From contig NZ_AP025504.1 in NCBI RefSeq assembly GCF_024347575.1, positions 186,001 to 250,000 on the forward strand: 64,000 nt of DNA. The letters are read 5' to 3'. This document shows, in pieces, positions 1 to 9,523 of this stretch; positions within the stretch are counted from its first letter, which is position 1; every line of letters begins with the position of its first letter. The DNA is from Vibrio pelagius. GTDB taxonomy: Bacteria > Pseudomonadota > Gammaproteobacteria > Enterobacterales > Vibrionaceae. The position numbers and the translations under genes were made by a program. The notes beneath the pieces were generated by a model. It saw nothing but the letters and a program-made list of their open reading frames with translations, was not told the DNA's origin and made no database searches.

Positions 1-1
1 G

Positions 2-457
2 CCAGAAAAGGATCTGTTTAAGAAGAATTTCTTGATCATGAATGCTCTGTATCAATTACAAGAAACCTTATTCCCTGAGAGTTGGTTACAAGTTCAAGCA
101 ATGGATATAGAACTGATGCATGGTCGCTATTACGCCAGCGGACATGCGATCGATATGGAAGATCCTTTGCGCGATTACTACGTGCATTGGGAAAACTATG
201 AAGCGGACGAAGGCGAAGTAAAACGACTGTTGAACGAGTTTTGGACCCGTTACCGTAAGTTTGTTGGTGGAGAAGATATTGGTGATATGGACAGAGGCAA
301 AGCGCTCTCGTTGTTTGAACTGCCAGTGGATGCGTCACCCGCCGAAATCCGCAAGCGTTGGAGAAAGCTCGCATTACGTTGGCACCCTGATAGAGAAGCG
401 GGGAATAGTGCGCAGTTTCGAGTTTTATGCGAAGCGTGGAATGTCCTAAGACACTAA
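2..457 (+). CDS. DnaJ-related protein, 3' part (5' end outside window)
   Basis: The reading frame is open back to the first base, reading PEKDLFKKNF before the first ATG, so the gene starts upstream of the window. The C-terminus is a J domain: residues ALSLFELPVDASPAEIRKRW precede a WHPDR motif, the usual HPD tripeptide that stimulates Hsp70 ATPase. The upstream part, with QLQETLFPESWLQVQAMDIE, matches what I know of gammaproteobacterial DnaJ-related (PF12339-type) proteins. It is therefore probably a cytoplasmic DnaK co-chaperone of unknown client. A strong hairpin with a T-run follows the stop. Family assignment is good; function beyond the J domain is inference. Confidence 0.8.
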   Translation, partial: PEKDLFKKNFLIMNALYQLQETLFPESWLQVQAMDIELMHGRYYASGHAIDMEDPLRDYYVHWENYEADEGEVKRLLNEFWTRYRKFVGGEDIGDMDRGKALSLFELPVDASPAEIRKRWRKLALRWHPDREAGNSAQFRVLCEAWNVLRH

Positions 458-477
458 TTTTTCAATAGCTTATAGGT

Positions 478-510
478 AAAAAAATAGTGCGTCGAACGCA
501 CTATTTTTTA
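478..510 (+). terminator. Rho-independent terminator after the DnaJ-related gene
   Basis: Twelve-base-pair stem AAAATAGTGCGT / ACGCACTATTTT around a three-base loop, followed by more T residues. It lies 24 bp after the stop codon. The preceding A-run lets it also work on the minus strand for the convergent PF09818 ATPase gene. Confidence 0.85.
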
Positions 511-557
511 TTGGGCTCAGTGATTAAATTCACTGAATCAGTCAGCCAGTTGGCGAA

Positions 558-2213
558 TTAGTTAGATGGCTTGAACTGAGACTTACGCATACGGTTCAAA
601 GCCGCCATGATATCGAGCGTTCTTGGCTTTGCGAGATCACCGTAGTTTGGCATGTTCGCGTGCCAGTCTTTATCTAGCATGGCGTTAAACTCTTTGGCTG
701 GGTTGTTTGACCAACCTGGTAGTTGAGCAAACTGGAACCAAGCCCAGCCAATCGCGTTAACTTCTGAAGCTGACTCTAGCTGTTCAAGTGCTGATAAATC
801 GGTGAATTCTTTGCCAAAGCGCAGCGAATCTTTGCCTTTTGCGTTCACTCGGAATTTCCCATCAGACAGAATGTTCATCAGAGAGGCACGGTTCAGTGAG
901 CGTGGCACGAACATTTCAAGTGCTGTTTCACACTCGTTGTGACGTTGAGTAGGGTGCTGCGCGATCACTTCTTTCGCTTTTTCAGTCACATCTACGGCTT
1001 GGTAGTCGTGCATTTGGATAACCGTGTCTGCAACGTCCAGATAATCACCGGAACCGCCCATAACAACAATGGTAGAAACGCTCATTTCATCACGTAGCTG
1101 ACCAATACGATCAACAAGTGGCGTAATTGGCTCATCACCTTTGGCAACTAGCGCCTGCATACGCTCATCGCGGATCATAAAGTTGGTTGCAGAGGTATCT
1201 TCATCGATCAGTAGCGTTTGGACACCTGCTTCAATAGATTCTTGTAGCCATGCTGCTTGAGATGTTGAACCAGAAGCATCTTGAGTCGTAAAGTTTGAAG
1301 TGTCTTTCTGCATCGGTAGGTGGTTGATGTAGTTCGATAAGTTCAAGCTATGAACACAACGACCATCTTCTGCGCGAATCTTCATTGTATCCAGCGCGGT
1401 CACGATACCTTCGCGGCCATCGCCTGGAATGTGGTTGTAGATAGAGCGTTCAACGGCATTAAGCAGCGTTGATTTACCGTGAAAGCCACCACCGACAATC
1501 AAAGTAATGCCTTTAGGAATGCCAAGACCTTTAACTTCACCGCGGTTAGGCGTTTTTAGTGTCACAGACAGAGATTCAGGCGCTTCGAATGCGACCGCGT
1601 CTTTCATTGGTAGATCGCAGTTACCGGCAATACGTGGCAGAACACTACCGTTAGAAACGAAAGCGGCTAGGTTATGTTCATCAAGCTGCGAGCGAAGCGC
1701 TTCTTGATCTTCGATGGTTTGGCAGTGTTCGATCAGAGCGTCAAAGTCGAGTTCACGCTCTAGCGTTGCGCGGCGAATAAACTTAGGCAAGTAGAACGTA
1801 ATAATGTTGTTTGCTTTTTTCGCGAGAATACTACGACCATCAGCTGGCAGGTTAATACGGAAACGGATTTCGATGCCGTGCTCGGTAAACAGTACCGCTG
1901 TGCTATCAAGGACTGTTTGACCAGTCAAAGCAATGGAGATGCTCGATTCTTGCTTAGCAAATTCCGCAAAGCTACGTGCGATGAAGTCTCGCGCTGCGAT
2001 TTGATATACGTGTGATTTGTCTTTCAACCACTCTAAACCGGTTAGCGACCATGCTCGTGTGGCACGAAAGCGAGAAGGGGACGCGTATGGGTCACCTTGG
2101 ATGTGATCGATGTAAAGTTCAAAGTCAGCAAAGTCGTATTGACCCTTGATTTGTTGATATGCACGGTAGTTTTGTTTTTCGAGCTTTTTGAGCTTTGCAG
2201 TCAACTGATCCAT
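558..2213 (-). CDS. ABC-class P-loop ATPase of the PF09818 family
   Basis: A 551-residue soluble protein of the predicted ABC-ATPase family common in Vibrio. Walker A is GGGFHGKST at about residues 241-249, a signature-like SGSTSQA sits near 315-320 and a Walker B LLIDED near 334-339, so the nucleotide site looks complete. There are no membrane segments and no neighbouring permease, so it is not a transporter subunit in the usual sense; the biological role of the family is not known to me. I start at the ATG of MDQLTAKL because a TTG eleven codons upstream would add residues the family does not need. It ends convergently to the DnaJ-related gene, and its own promoter lies in the 160-bp gap before the EAL gene. 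Confidence 0.8.
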   Translation of the reverse strand: MDQLTAKLKKLEKQNYRAYQQIKGQYDFADFELYIDHIQGDPYASPSRFRATRAWSLTGLEWLKDKSHVYQIAARDFIARSFAEFAKQESSISIALTGQTVLDSTAVLFTEHGIEIRFRINLPADGRSILAKKANNIITFYLPKFIRRATLERELDFDALIEHCQTIEDQEALRSQLDEHNLAAFVSNGSVLPRIAGNCDLPMKDAVAFEAPESLSVTLKTPNRGEVKGLGIPKGITLIVGGGFHGKSTLLNAVERSIYNHIPGDGREGIVTALDTMKIRAEDGRCVHSLNLSNYINHLPMQKDTSNFTTQDASGSTSQAAWLQESIEAGVQTLLIDEDTSATNFMIRDERMQALVAKGDEPITPLVDRIGQLRDEMSVSTIVVMGGSGDYLDVADTVIQMHDYQAVDVTEKAKEVIAQHPTQRHNECETALEMFVPRSLNRASLMNILSDGKFRVNAKGKDSLRFGKEFTDLSALEQLESASEVNAIGWAWFQFAQLPGWSNNPAKEFNAMLDKDWHANMPNYGDLAKPRTLDIMAALNRMRKSQFKPSN

Positions 2214-2376
2214 AACGAGAAATGCCTTAATTGGAGAAAGATACAAATAGAAAAGCGGCGATTATAAAAATCACCACCTATAGAGTAAAGGGAAACTCGG
2301 AGTAAATTGCAAAGTATCGATAATTTAGATCTCTAATATTCCTATATAGCTCCTAATTGGCGGGTAAATGTACCAA

Positions 2377-4284
2377 TTAGGCGTATCGGCTGCTGTTTGG
2401 GTAGTTTTGGTCAGCAAGGTTTTGTTCGAACTCATGACATGTCATCGGTTTTCCATACAGATATCCTTGCCCAATATCGCAGCCCTCTTGGATGATAAAC
2501 TGCTCTTGTTCCTCATTCTCGATACCTTCAATGGCGACTTGGAGATCGAGCTTTTTGGCAATTTGAACAATAGATCGAACAATTTCGGTATCGTCTTCAG
2601 AGTTGTGCATTTGGTCGATAAAACTTTTATCAACCTTAATGGCATCAAACGGGAATTTTTTTAGATACCCAAAGGATGCGTAACCTGTACCAAAATCGTC
2701 AAGTGACAATGTCACACCTAAGTCATGCAATGATTCTAACGTGTTTTTAGCAACAACCTCATCGGCGATCAAACCACTTTCGGTCACTTCCAGTTCGAGG
2801 AAACGAGCAGGTAGGTGATAGGTTTCAAGTAGATGTACGATCTGCTCATAGAACTGAACATTCTTCAATTGAACGGCAGAGACATTAATCGCCACCTTAA
2901 AATTATCGACATATTTAGACCACTCCTTGGCTTTTTCGATGGCCGAACGAAGCACAAAGTTTCCAACTTCAAAAATCAACCCGTTTTGCTCTGCCATATG
3001 TATGAGCGTTTCATTGGAAATATCACCAAGAACAGGATGACGCCATCGAAGAAGGGCTTCTGCACCCACCCATTTATGGGTATCTGGTGATACTTTAGGC
3101 TGGAAGTAGAGCATGAGGTCATCGTTACGAACAGCTTGAAGCAGGTAACCTTCAATCTTATTGAGATGGATTTGGTCGTCATTATAGGCTTGAGAATAGA
3201 AACAGTATTTTTTACCGGAATCTTTACACGCCAACATTGCTGCCGACGCTTTCTTAAGAGCTGTTTCGGCGTTATCTTCACTATCTGTAATCGATAAACC
3301 TATGAAAGCGTGTAGGTGAATTTTGTCGTTGCCGATTGAAAATTCGGAATGGCCGACTTCAACGAGTTTTTCGCAAAGTGTCTCAAGATGCGAGTGCAGC
3401 CCATCTGTAGTGTACGCAATAGCTAAATCGACCGAGGTCGGTCTTCCAGTCAACACCTCAATCCCTTCAATTGTTGAAAGCTTGCGCCGATACTCGACCA
3501 ATATATCGTCAAAAGCTTGGTAGCCATAGCGAGCTTGAATCCGTCTCCCGTTGGTAAATCCGATGTGTATAACGGCAAAGGGGCGATTATTTACTTTAAG
3601 CTCATTGGACATCCGTAAATTTAACCGCGATTCGAAAGCGTTTCTATTGAGGAAGCCTGTTGCTAGGTCATGGTTCTTTTGGTAATTGATCTTCTGCTCT
3701 GCCGCTTTGCGCTTATCTATCTCAACGTTGAGTGAGTAGTTGAGGCTGGCTAAATCTTGGGTGCGTGTATGGACCCTAGACTTCAGCTCTTTGTTTAATT
3801 TCGACAACTTGGCATTTTGATAAAGCGTCATAAGCTGTGATTCAATGGATAGCTTAAAACTTTCAAGGAGTTGGATGTAAGTTGGTGTGTAGTGGTTCTC
3901 TTTATTATCGAGAATACAAATTGTACCGAACACCTCACCGCTGGGCCAAAGCAGAGGGATACCGCAATATGAAATCATGCCTAATTCCACGTCTGGGTTA
4001 TTTTCCCATGAGCAATCATTGGTGGCATTGGGGACTAATAAACGACGGTTCGACTTAATGACCGTTTCACAATAAAGACCATGTCCCAACTCTTCAGAAT
4101 CTCCGATTTTAAAAGGATTGCCAATGGATTCGCTGGTTGAGAAAACTTCAATTGAAGATGAGTGTACTCGCATGATTAATGCGGCGGGCACATGGGTGAT
4201 GTTGGCCAGTAAGTCGACGATGTTTTGCCATCCGAGCTTCATGTCACTGGGAATGTCTAAATCGAGCGTTTTGATCTTATTCAT
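2377..4284 (-). CDS. GAF - degenerate GGDEF - EAL protein, probable c-di-GMP phosphodiesterase
   Basis: About 635 residues. A GAF-like sensory domain (about 15-155) is followed by a short coiled coil, a GGDEF fold (about 210-370) and an EAL domain (about 380-620). The cyclase motif is lost: the GGDEF position reads TGRPTSVD, so this half cannot make c-di-GMP by known rules. The EAL half keeps EALLRW (Glu about 409), NVS, ELEVTES, DDFGTGYAS, KVDKSFI and the late Glu of AIEGIE, so hydrolysis of c-di-GMP to pGpG is expected. I start at ATG 4284, which has GGAGT at correct spacing; a GTG 23 codons upstream lacks a ribosome site. No transmembrane segment is seen, so it is probably cytoplasmic with an internal signal read by the GAF domain. 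Confidence 0.85.
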   Translation of the reverse strand: MNKIKTLDLDIPSDMKLGWQNIVDLLANITHVPAALIMRVHSSSIEVFSTSESIGNPFKIGDSEELGHGLYCETVIKSNRRLLVPNATNDCSWENNPDVELGMISYCGIPLLWPSGEVFGTICILDNKENHYTPTYIQLLESFKLSIESQLMTLYQNAKLSKLNKELKSRVHTRTQDLASLNYSLNVEIDKRKAAEQKINYQKNHDLATGFLNRNAFESRLNLRMSNELKVNNRPFAVIHIGFTNGRRIQARYGYQAFDDILVEYRRKLSTIEGIEVLTGRPTSVDLAIAYTTDGLHSHLETLCEKLVEVGHSEFSIGNDKIHLHAFIGLSITDSEDNAETALKKASAAMLACKDSGKKYCFYSQAYNDDQIHLNKIEGYLLQAVRNDDLMLYFQPKVSPDTHKWVGAEALLRWRHPVLGDISNETLIHMAEQNGLIFEVGNFVLRSAIEKAKEWSKYVDNFKVAINVSAVQLKNVQFYEQIVHLLETYHLPARFLELEVTESGLIADEVVAKNTLESLHDLGVTLSLDDFGTGYASFGYLKKFPFDAIKVDKSFIDQMHNSEDDTEIVRSIVQIAKKLDLQVAIEGIENEEQEQFIIQEGCDIGQGYLYGKPMTCHEFEQNLADQNYPNSSRYA

Positions 4285-4395
4285 AAGACTCCATGTCATT
4301 GCCAATAGACGAATCACTTCCTGTGACCTCGTCTCTCTGTGTGTTGTGTTCACCTAAAGATGTAATGAAACTGTTATTTTGAGTATAGGTAGGTT

Positions 4396-4432
4396 AAATA
4401 AAAAAAGCCTCAGCAATTTTTGAGAGGCTTTT
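4396..4432 (-). terminator. Rho-independent terminator downstream of fabV
   Basis: Read on the minus strand, the stem AAAAGCCTC / GAGGCTTTT is followed by a long T-run. It lies about 40 bp after the fabV stop and insulates the EAL gene from fabV transcription. Confidence 0.8.
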
Positions 4433-4471
4433 AAAACTGAATCGAAGTCTCATACCTAAGAAACAAAGCGA

Positions 4472-5671
4472 TTATGGCTTGAGATTTATAAAATCTTCTG
4501 TTTTCAAAGGCTGAGTGTAATCAACCCCAGGGAACTCAAAACCGTTGAGTTGCATGAACTCCTGTTTGAAACCTGCGTAATCACCAATTTGGGTAAAGTT
4601 GGTTTCGTTCATTGCTTGAAGAAGCTCCGAAACATGGGATTGAGTTTCTGGTTTTAACTCCCAGTCGTCCATTCGAATCAGTCGTTCACCATCAAGGGGC
4701 ACCTTCTCTTGACCATAGAGTTTAGTGCTGAACAAACGTTGCATTTGTTGGATACAGTTCTCATGGGTGCCTTTCTCTTTCATTACTTGATAAAGAGCCA
4801 GTAGATACGGGCTCAAGCCAGGAATGAAAACACTTGCTTTGGTGACTAGCGCTTTACACACGGTTGCGTATGCGCCGCCGTTAAAGTTTGCCAGTTCAAG
4901 ATTAAGTGCATGACTCGCTTGATGAAGATCGATCTTAGCACGACCTAGTGTGCCATCAAGATAGATAGGGTGTGTCACCTCTGGGCCCACGTAAGAGAAA
5001 GCGATGGTTTTACATCCCTCAGCAATGGATTCCGAGTTAATCAGCTCATCGACCCATTGACGCCAATCTTCGCCACCCATCACTTTGAGTGTGCTGGCGG
5101 CTTCTTCTTCCGTTGCAGGTTCCAGCGTGGATGTATTCCAGCTGTCGTCTTCAAGGGAAATGGTGTTGCCTGTGACGCTCTGACCGATAGGTTTTATAGC
5201 TGAGCGCCAGAACTCTTCAGTATTACCTTTGGGGCGGACTCCTGCAGCAAGACTATAGATGATTAAGTCAACTTCGCCTTCAAAGTAGGTTTCAATTGCT
5301 TCAACGACTTGTGAGCGAGTCTCTTGCGAGAACGCGTCGCCAACGATGTTTATCGCTTTGCGGCCTTGGCGCTTAGCTTCTTGCTTGAAGTAGATATTGT
5401 TGTACCAACCGGCGCTACCCAAAGATTGTTCACTAGGGCCTCGCTCAAAAGAGACGCCGATAGTGTCAGCCTGAGCTCCGCCAAAGGTGAGGGCGATTCT
5501 TGCCGCAAGCCCGAAGCCGGAAGAAGCCCCAATAATCAACACACGCTTAGGTCCGTTTTTTATCTGCGGGGCATTTTTTACGAATTCGATTTGTTGTTTG
5601 ACCGCCTCTTGGCAGCCGAGGGGGTGCGCATTCTTGGCAACGACACCCTTTATAATGGGTTTTATTATCAT
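4472..5671 (-). CDS. fabV: trans-2-enoyl reductase FabV
   Basis: 399 residues, the usual length of FabV, an NADH-dependent enoyl-ACP/CoA reductase that does the last reduction in fatty-acid elongation and is known for triclosan tolerance. The nucleotide site IGASSGFGLAARIA lies at about 47-60 and the family's Tyr-X8-Lys catalytic pair is present as Y237 and K246 (YLDGTLGRAK). Several vibrios carry two FabV paralogues, and the N-terminus here (GVVAKNAHPLGCQEAV) differs from the commoner FabV1 form I remember, so this may be the second copy; that is inference. It is monocistronic, with a terminator after it, and runs head-to-tail behind tesA. Confidence 0.92.
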   Translation of the reverse strand: MIIKPIIKGVVAKNAHPLGCQEAVKQQIEFVKNAPQIKNGPKRVLIIGASSGFGLAARIALTFGGAQADTIGVSFERGPSEQSLGSAGWYNNIYFKQEAKRQGRKAINIVGDAFSQETRSQVVEAIETYFEGEVDLIIYSLAAGVRPKGNTEEFWRSAIKPIGQSVTGNTISLEDDSWNTSTLEPATEEEAASTLKVMGGEDWRQWVDELINSESIAEGCKTIAFSYVGPEVTHPIYLDGTLGRAKIDLHQASHALNLELANFNGGAYATVCKALVTKASVFIPGLSPYLLALYQVMKEKGTHENCIQQMQRLFSTKLYGQEKVPLDGERLIRMDDWELKPETQSHVSELLQAMNETNFTQIGDYAGFKQEFMQLNGFEFPGVDYTQPLKTEDFINLKP

Positions 5672-5751
5672 AAATAACCTTACACTTAACGCTGTTATGG
5701 ACTCACGTTAACGTAAAGCTATGTAAAAAAGATTGAGCTAGACCATTAAAG

Positions 5752-6357
5752 CTAAAGATACTGGTATAATTTCTCGGCAACAAAGTCTGCAATCCAAGGC
5801 TGAGCCTCAGGCTTCGGGTGTAGTCCGTCGTTCATCATCCATTCAGGCTTCAGAATGATATGCTCGAGAAAGAATGGCAGTAGAGGCACCTTTTGCTGAT
5901 CAGATAACGAGGTAAATACGTATTCAAATTGTTGGTTGTAACGCTTGCCATAATTAGGTGGGATACGTATCTGCATCATAATGGGCTCTGCACCAGATGC
6001 TCGAACCTGTTCAATGATCTTTGCGAGATTTTGTTCGATCACTTTAGGTGGAAAACCACGTAGACCATCGTTGGCACCCAGTTCGATAAGGACTTTGTCA
6101 GGTGTATGTTCTATCAATAATTGCGGTAAACGAGATAAGCCATTACCTGTGGTATCACCGGAAATACTGCCGTTGATTACAGTGACTTCTTTGTTGTATT
6201 CAGCCAGAGCGTCAGGGAGTAAGGTTGGCCAGCTCTGTTTGATATCCATGTTGTAGCCAGCACTTAAACTGTCACCTAGGACTAATATCGTCTGGTTTTG
6301 CGCAAGTGTTGTTGTGGAAAAAAGTATAAAAATCAAAAAGGAAATTAGTCGAGTCAT
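5752..6357 (-). CDS. tesA: TesA: acyl-CoA thioesterase I / lysophospholipase L1
   Basis: About 201 residues with a signal peptide (RLISFLIFILFSTTTLAQ), so a periplasmic SGNH hydrolase. The four family blocks are visible: GDSLS with the nucleophile Ser, SGDTTGNG, GANDG and DGLHP with the catalytic Asp and His. It hydrolyses acyl thioesters and lysophospholipids. The gene is divergent from ybbA, as in E. coli. I use the ATG of MTRLIS; an in-frame ATG four codons upstream (6369) is possible. Either way its start overlaps the start of ybbA on the other strand, so no separate leader exists. No obvious terminator follows. Confidence 0.92.
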   Translation of the reverse strand: MTRLISFLIFILFSTTTLAQNQTILVLGDSLSAGYNMDIKQSWPTLLPDALAEYNKEVTVINGSISGDTTGNGLSRLPQLLIEHTPDKVLIELGANDGLRGFPPKVIEQNLAKIIEQVRASGAEPIMMQIRIPPNYGKRYNQQFEYVFTSLSDQQKVPLLPFFLEHIILKPEWMMNDGLHPKPEAQPWIADFVAEKLYQYL

Positions 6358-7030
6358 GCATACATCCATAATAAAAGCTGAATCTGTTTCGAAGACAGTG
6401 TCTACTAATCAAGAACAATTGACAATCTTAGAGAAGGTTGACATCGATATTGTTGAAGGAGAAACCGTCGCTATTGTTGGTACGTCTGGCGCGGGTAAAT
6501 CGACCTTAATGACACTGCTTGCAGGGCTCGATGTGCCAAGTTCTGGCGAAATCCATCTTCTCAACAAGCCACTTTCTCAACTCGATGATGAACAACGTGC
6601 TCAGATTCGAAGTGAATCGGTTGGATTTGTTTTCCAAAGCTTTCTACTCATCCCGAGCTTGTCTGCACTGCAGAACGTCACTTTGCCATGCTTACTAAAA
6701 GGCGAAGAAGAAGATATTGAGCGTGCGACTGAGCTTTTAGAGTCTGTTGGGCTTAAAGACCGCGTCGACCATCTACCATCACAACTGTCTGGTGGTGAGC
6801 AGCAGCGCGTGGCACTTGCACGTGCCTTTATGATTAAACCGAAAATTTTGTTTGCGGATGAACCAACAGGCAACCTAGATCAACAGACAGCAGCAAAGAT
6901 TGTGGAGCTACTGTTTGAGCTTAACGCTTCTCACGGCACAACCTTAGTGCTGGTGACACACGATCCTAAGCTTGCACAACGCTGCCAACGCACTCTGAAA
7001 ATGCACCTTGGTCAAATCACGGAGGTGTAG
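6356..7030 (+). CDS. ybbA: YbbA-type ABC exporter ATPase (MacB/LolD family)
   Basis: About 224 residues. Walker [11 protein letters not shown]-loop [10 protein letters not shown], signature [14 protein letters not shown] and Walker [13 protein letters not shown] are all intact and typical of LolD/MacB-type ATPases. It should energise the large FtsX-like permease encoded 2 bp downstream. The tesA-divergent, ybbP-adjacent layout matches E. coli ybbA. ATG 6356 is chosen because the family starts shortly before the first strand; an in-frame GTG at 6314 would lie inside tesA. Substrate is not established; a role in extracting or moving envelope lipids or hydrophobic compounds is a family-based guess. 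Confidence 0.9.
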   Translation: MHTSIIKAESVSKTVSTNQEQLTILEKVDIDIVEGETVAIVGTSGAGKSTLMTLLAGLDVPSSGEIHLLNKPLSQLDDEQRAQIRSESVGFVFQSFLLIPSLSALQNVTLPCLLKGEEEDIERATELLESVGLKDRVDHLPSQLSGGEQQRVALARAFMIKPKILFADEPTGNLDQQTAAKIVELLFELNASHGTTLVLVTHDPKLAQRCQRTLKMHLGQITEV

Positions 7031-7031
7031 G

Positions 7032-9467
7032 GTGAGTCATTCAAAAGGATTGAACAAACGACTCTTTAGTTGGAGCATTGAAGAGATACGTCATGGTCAG
7101 TTATGGCCCGTTTCTATTGCGCTCACTTTAATCATCGCTTGTGTGTTCGCTCTATCGGCACTGGCCGAGCGAATGGAGCAGGTTATTGTTAAGCAGGGCA
7201 AAGATGCGCTTACCGCTGACAGTGTATTTATTTCTGCGAACCCACTTCCTGAACCACTTCTCGAGTTGGTTGCGGATAAGAAGCTAGATAAGAGTAAGCT
7301 CACTCGCTTCTCAACGATGGCTTTCAGCGACAACGGCATGCAGTTAGTTACCGTAAAAGCCGTCGAGAGTAATTATCCGCTGCGTGGCGAGATGCTTCTA
7401 GAGAGTGGTGATGTTCAACAAAGTCAGGTTAACCCTGGTGAATTATGGCTTGATGAACGAATATTTTCTCAGCTAGAGGTCTCCATCGGTGACAATGTCA
7501 CTATTGGTGATGCCGACTTGACGATTACCGGGCGTATTGCTCAAGAGCCGGGACTGAGTTTCAATCCATTCCAACAAATGCCTGCTGTGCTAATCCATAG
7601 CAGTGATATCGACGCAACGGGTGCGATTCAACCTGGAAGTCGAGTCAGTTACCGTTTGTTCTTAAATGGAGAGGATGGTGACCTTAAGGTCATTCAAGAC
7701 TCGGTCGAACTTACACCAAGTGATCGCTGGCGTAACCAAGACAGCGCGAGTCGTACCAATGAAATGTTCGATAAAACGACTCAATATCTATCTCTCACTG
7801 TCGCGATTGTTGTCATCATGGCGGCAACCACATTGGTTCTCACTTGTCAGCACTACGTAGCAAGCCGACAAAAGACGATTGCTATGCTTAAGAGCTTAGG
7901 GGCGAGCAAACAGTGGGTTATCCATTGGCTCTCGATTCAAGTTTTGATGTTGATGGTTATTGGTGTCGTCTTTGGTATTGGGATCGGTATTGGTCTTGAA
8001 TTTTTGTTGCGCATACCACTGGGAGACTTACTTCCCAACCCACTTCCAAGCTACGGCTATCAACCGATAATGTTGTCTGTATTAACCAGTGTACTAATTG
8101 GTGTACCTGCCTTGGGGATTCCTTTAGTGGGCTTGGTCAATACGTCTGCTATTAGTGTTATTCAATCTAGCCACCAAGGTCAAAACAGTACTAGGCGTTA
8201 TCTGCTGCTGTTGGTGCCAGTAGTACCAATGTTGTTGATGTATGGTAATAACCTACTGGTGTGGATTGTCCTTGGCGGTATCGTCGCGCTATTTGCTGTG
8301 CTCGCACTGGTGAGTATTCTGGTATTGAGGTTGATTGGTAAACTGCGCGTTTCGACAGCAATGCGCTTGGCAATCAGTCGCATCAATCGCACGCCAATTG
8401 CGACGGGTATTCAGTTCGGCGCGCTCGCTTTGTCTCTAATGCTGCTCTCTATCATCTGGTTAGTACGCAGTGATTTGCTATCAGATTGGCAACAAACGCT
8501 CCCTGAGAATGCTCCGAACGCGTTTGCACTCAACATAGCGGATTATGAGAAGGACGCGTACCTCGGAGCGATTGATGCAAACAACGTCGAACGCACACAA
8601 GCTTTCCCGATTATCCGTGGCCGTCTAACAACCATTAATGGCGTTGAAGCGGGTGAGTATAGTGACAATGCCGAAGATGCTGATGTACTTAGCCGTGAGA
8701 TTAACTTTACTTGGGGTGAATCTCTTCCTGAGTACAACGAAGTCACTGCAGGCCAGTGGACTACAGAGAATGGCGTTTCTGTTGAGTCTGAAGTTGCCGA
8801 TCAACTTGGGCTTAAAATTGGCGACGAACTGTCATTTACAATAAACAGCCAGCGTTTTGATGCGAGAGTAAACACTATCCGTAAAGTAGAATGGCGTGAA
8901 ATGAAGCCAAACTTTTACTTTATCTTTACGCCGGATGTACTGAGTTCAATTCCATCGACATGGTTAGTAAGCTTCAGGCTACAAGAGCAACACGACGAAA
9001 TGTTGAGTCAGCTTTCTCGTAACCACCCAACTGTGAGCTTGATGGATATCCGCAAAATGGGGAGTAAGATCCAAGAGTTGTTGAAGCAGATCATATGGTC
9101 AATCACCGTGTTAGCGGGGCTTGGGGTTGTAGCTGGCTTGCTTTTGATCTTTACCTTGCTGCGTTTAAGTTTATCCCAGCGTCAACAAGAGATTCGTCTG
9201 TACCGTACATTAGGTGCTAGCAAAAATCGCATTCTTAATACGATTTGGTGTGAATACGGCATAATGGCACTTGTCGCAGGTAGTATCGCAGCCCTCGGTG
9301 CAGAGTTAAGTGTTGCAAGTTTAATGACCTTTGGCTTTGAATTACCCGTAACGCTGCATCCTGTTCTTTGGATTGCGTTACCAGTGATTACCTTTGTCAC
9401 ATTAGCCGCGGTGGTCAATAGTTTGATTAAGCGACTTCTTGCACCCATGAAGAAGGACTTTAACTAG
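7032..9467 (+). CDS. ybbP: YbbP-type FtsX-domain ABC permease
   Basis: 811 residues starting at GTG 7032, which has a strong GGAGG six bases upstream inside the end of ybbA; the two genes are separated by one base. An N-terminal membrane anchor precedes a large periplasmic domain, then two FtsX-like membrane blocks (around residues 250-480 with several helices, and around 680-810). The conserved LYRTLGASKNRI and MLKSLGASKQW segments after the FtsX helices contact the ATPase. Together with YbbA it forms a MacB-like exporter with a long two-lobed permease. Translation is probably coupled to ybbA. A possible terminator lies about 130 bp after the stop. Confidence 0.9.
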   Translation: MSHSKGLNKRLFSWSIEEIRHGQLWPVSIALTLIIACVFALSALAERMEQVIVKQGKDALTADSVFISANPLPEPLLELVADKKLDKSKLTRFSTMAFSDNGMQLVTVKAVESNYPLRGEMLLESGDVQQSQVNPGELWLDERIFSQLEVSIGDNVTIGDADLTITGRIAQEPGLSFNPFQQMPAVLIHSSDIDATGAIQPGSRVSYRLFLNGEDGDLKVIQDSVELTPSDRWRNQDSASRTNEMFDKTTQYLSLTVAIVVIMAATTLVLTCQHYVASRQKTIAMLKSLGASKQWVIHWLSIQVLMLMVIGVVFGIGIGIGLEFLLRIPLGDLLPNPLPSYGYQPIMLSVLTSVLIGVPALGIPLVGLVNTSAISVIQSSHQGQNSTRRYLLLLVPVVPMLLMYGNNLLVWIVLGGIVALFAVLALVSILVLRLIGKLRVSTAMRLAISRINRTPIATGIQFGALALSLMLLSIIWLVRSDLLSDWQQTLPENAPNAFALNIADYEKDAYLGAIDANNVERTQAFPIIRGRLTTINGVEAGEYSDNAEDADVLSREINFTWGESLPEYNEVTAGQWTTENGVSVESEVADQLGLKIGDELSFTINSQRFDARVNTIRKVEWREMKPNFYFIFTPDVLSSIPSTWLVSFRLQEQHDEMLSQLSRNHPTVSLMDIRKMGSKIQELLKQIIWSITVLAGLGVVAGLLLIFTLLRLSLSQRQQEIRLYRTLGASKNRILNTIWCEYGIMALVAGSIAALGAELSVASLMTFGFELPVTLHPVLWIALPVITFVTLAAVVNSLIKRLLAPMKKDFN

Positions 9468-9523
9468 CTTTTTAGTCCTGTTTGTTCGGTTCATCATACT
9501 GTTCTGCGAGACTGTGTAATCGA

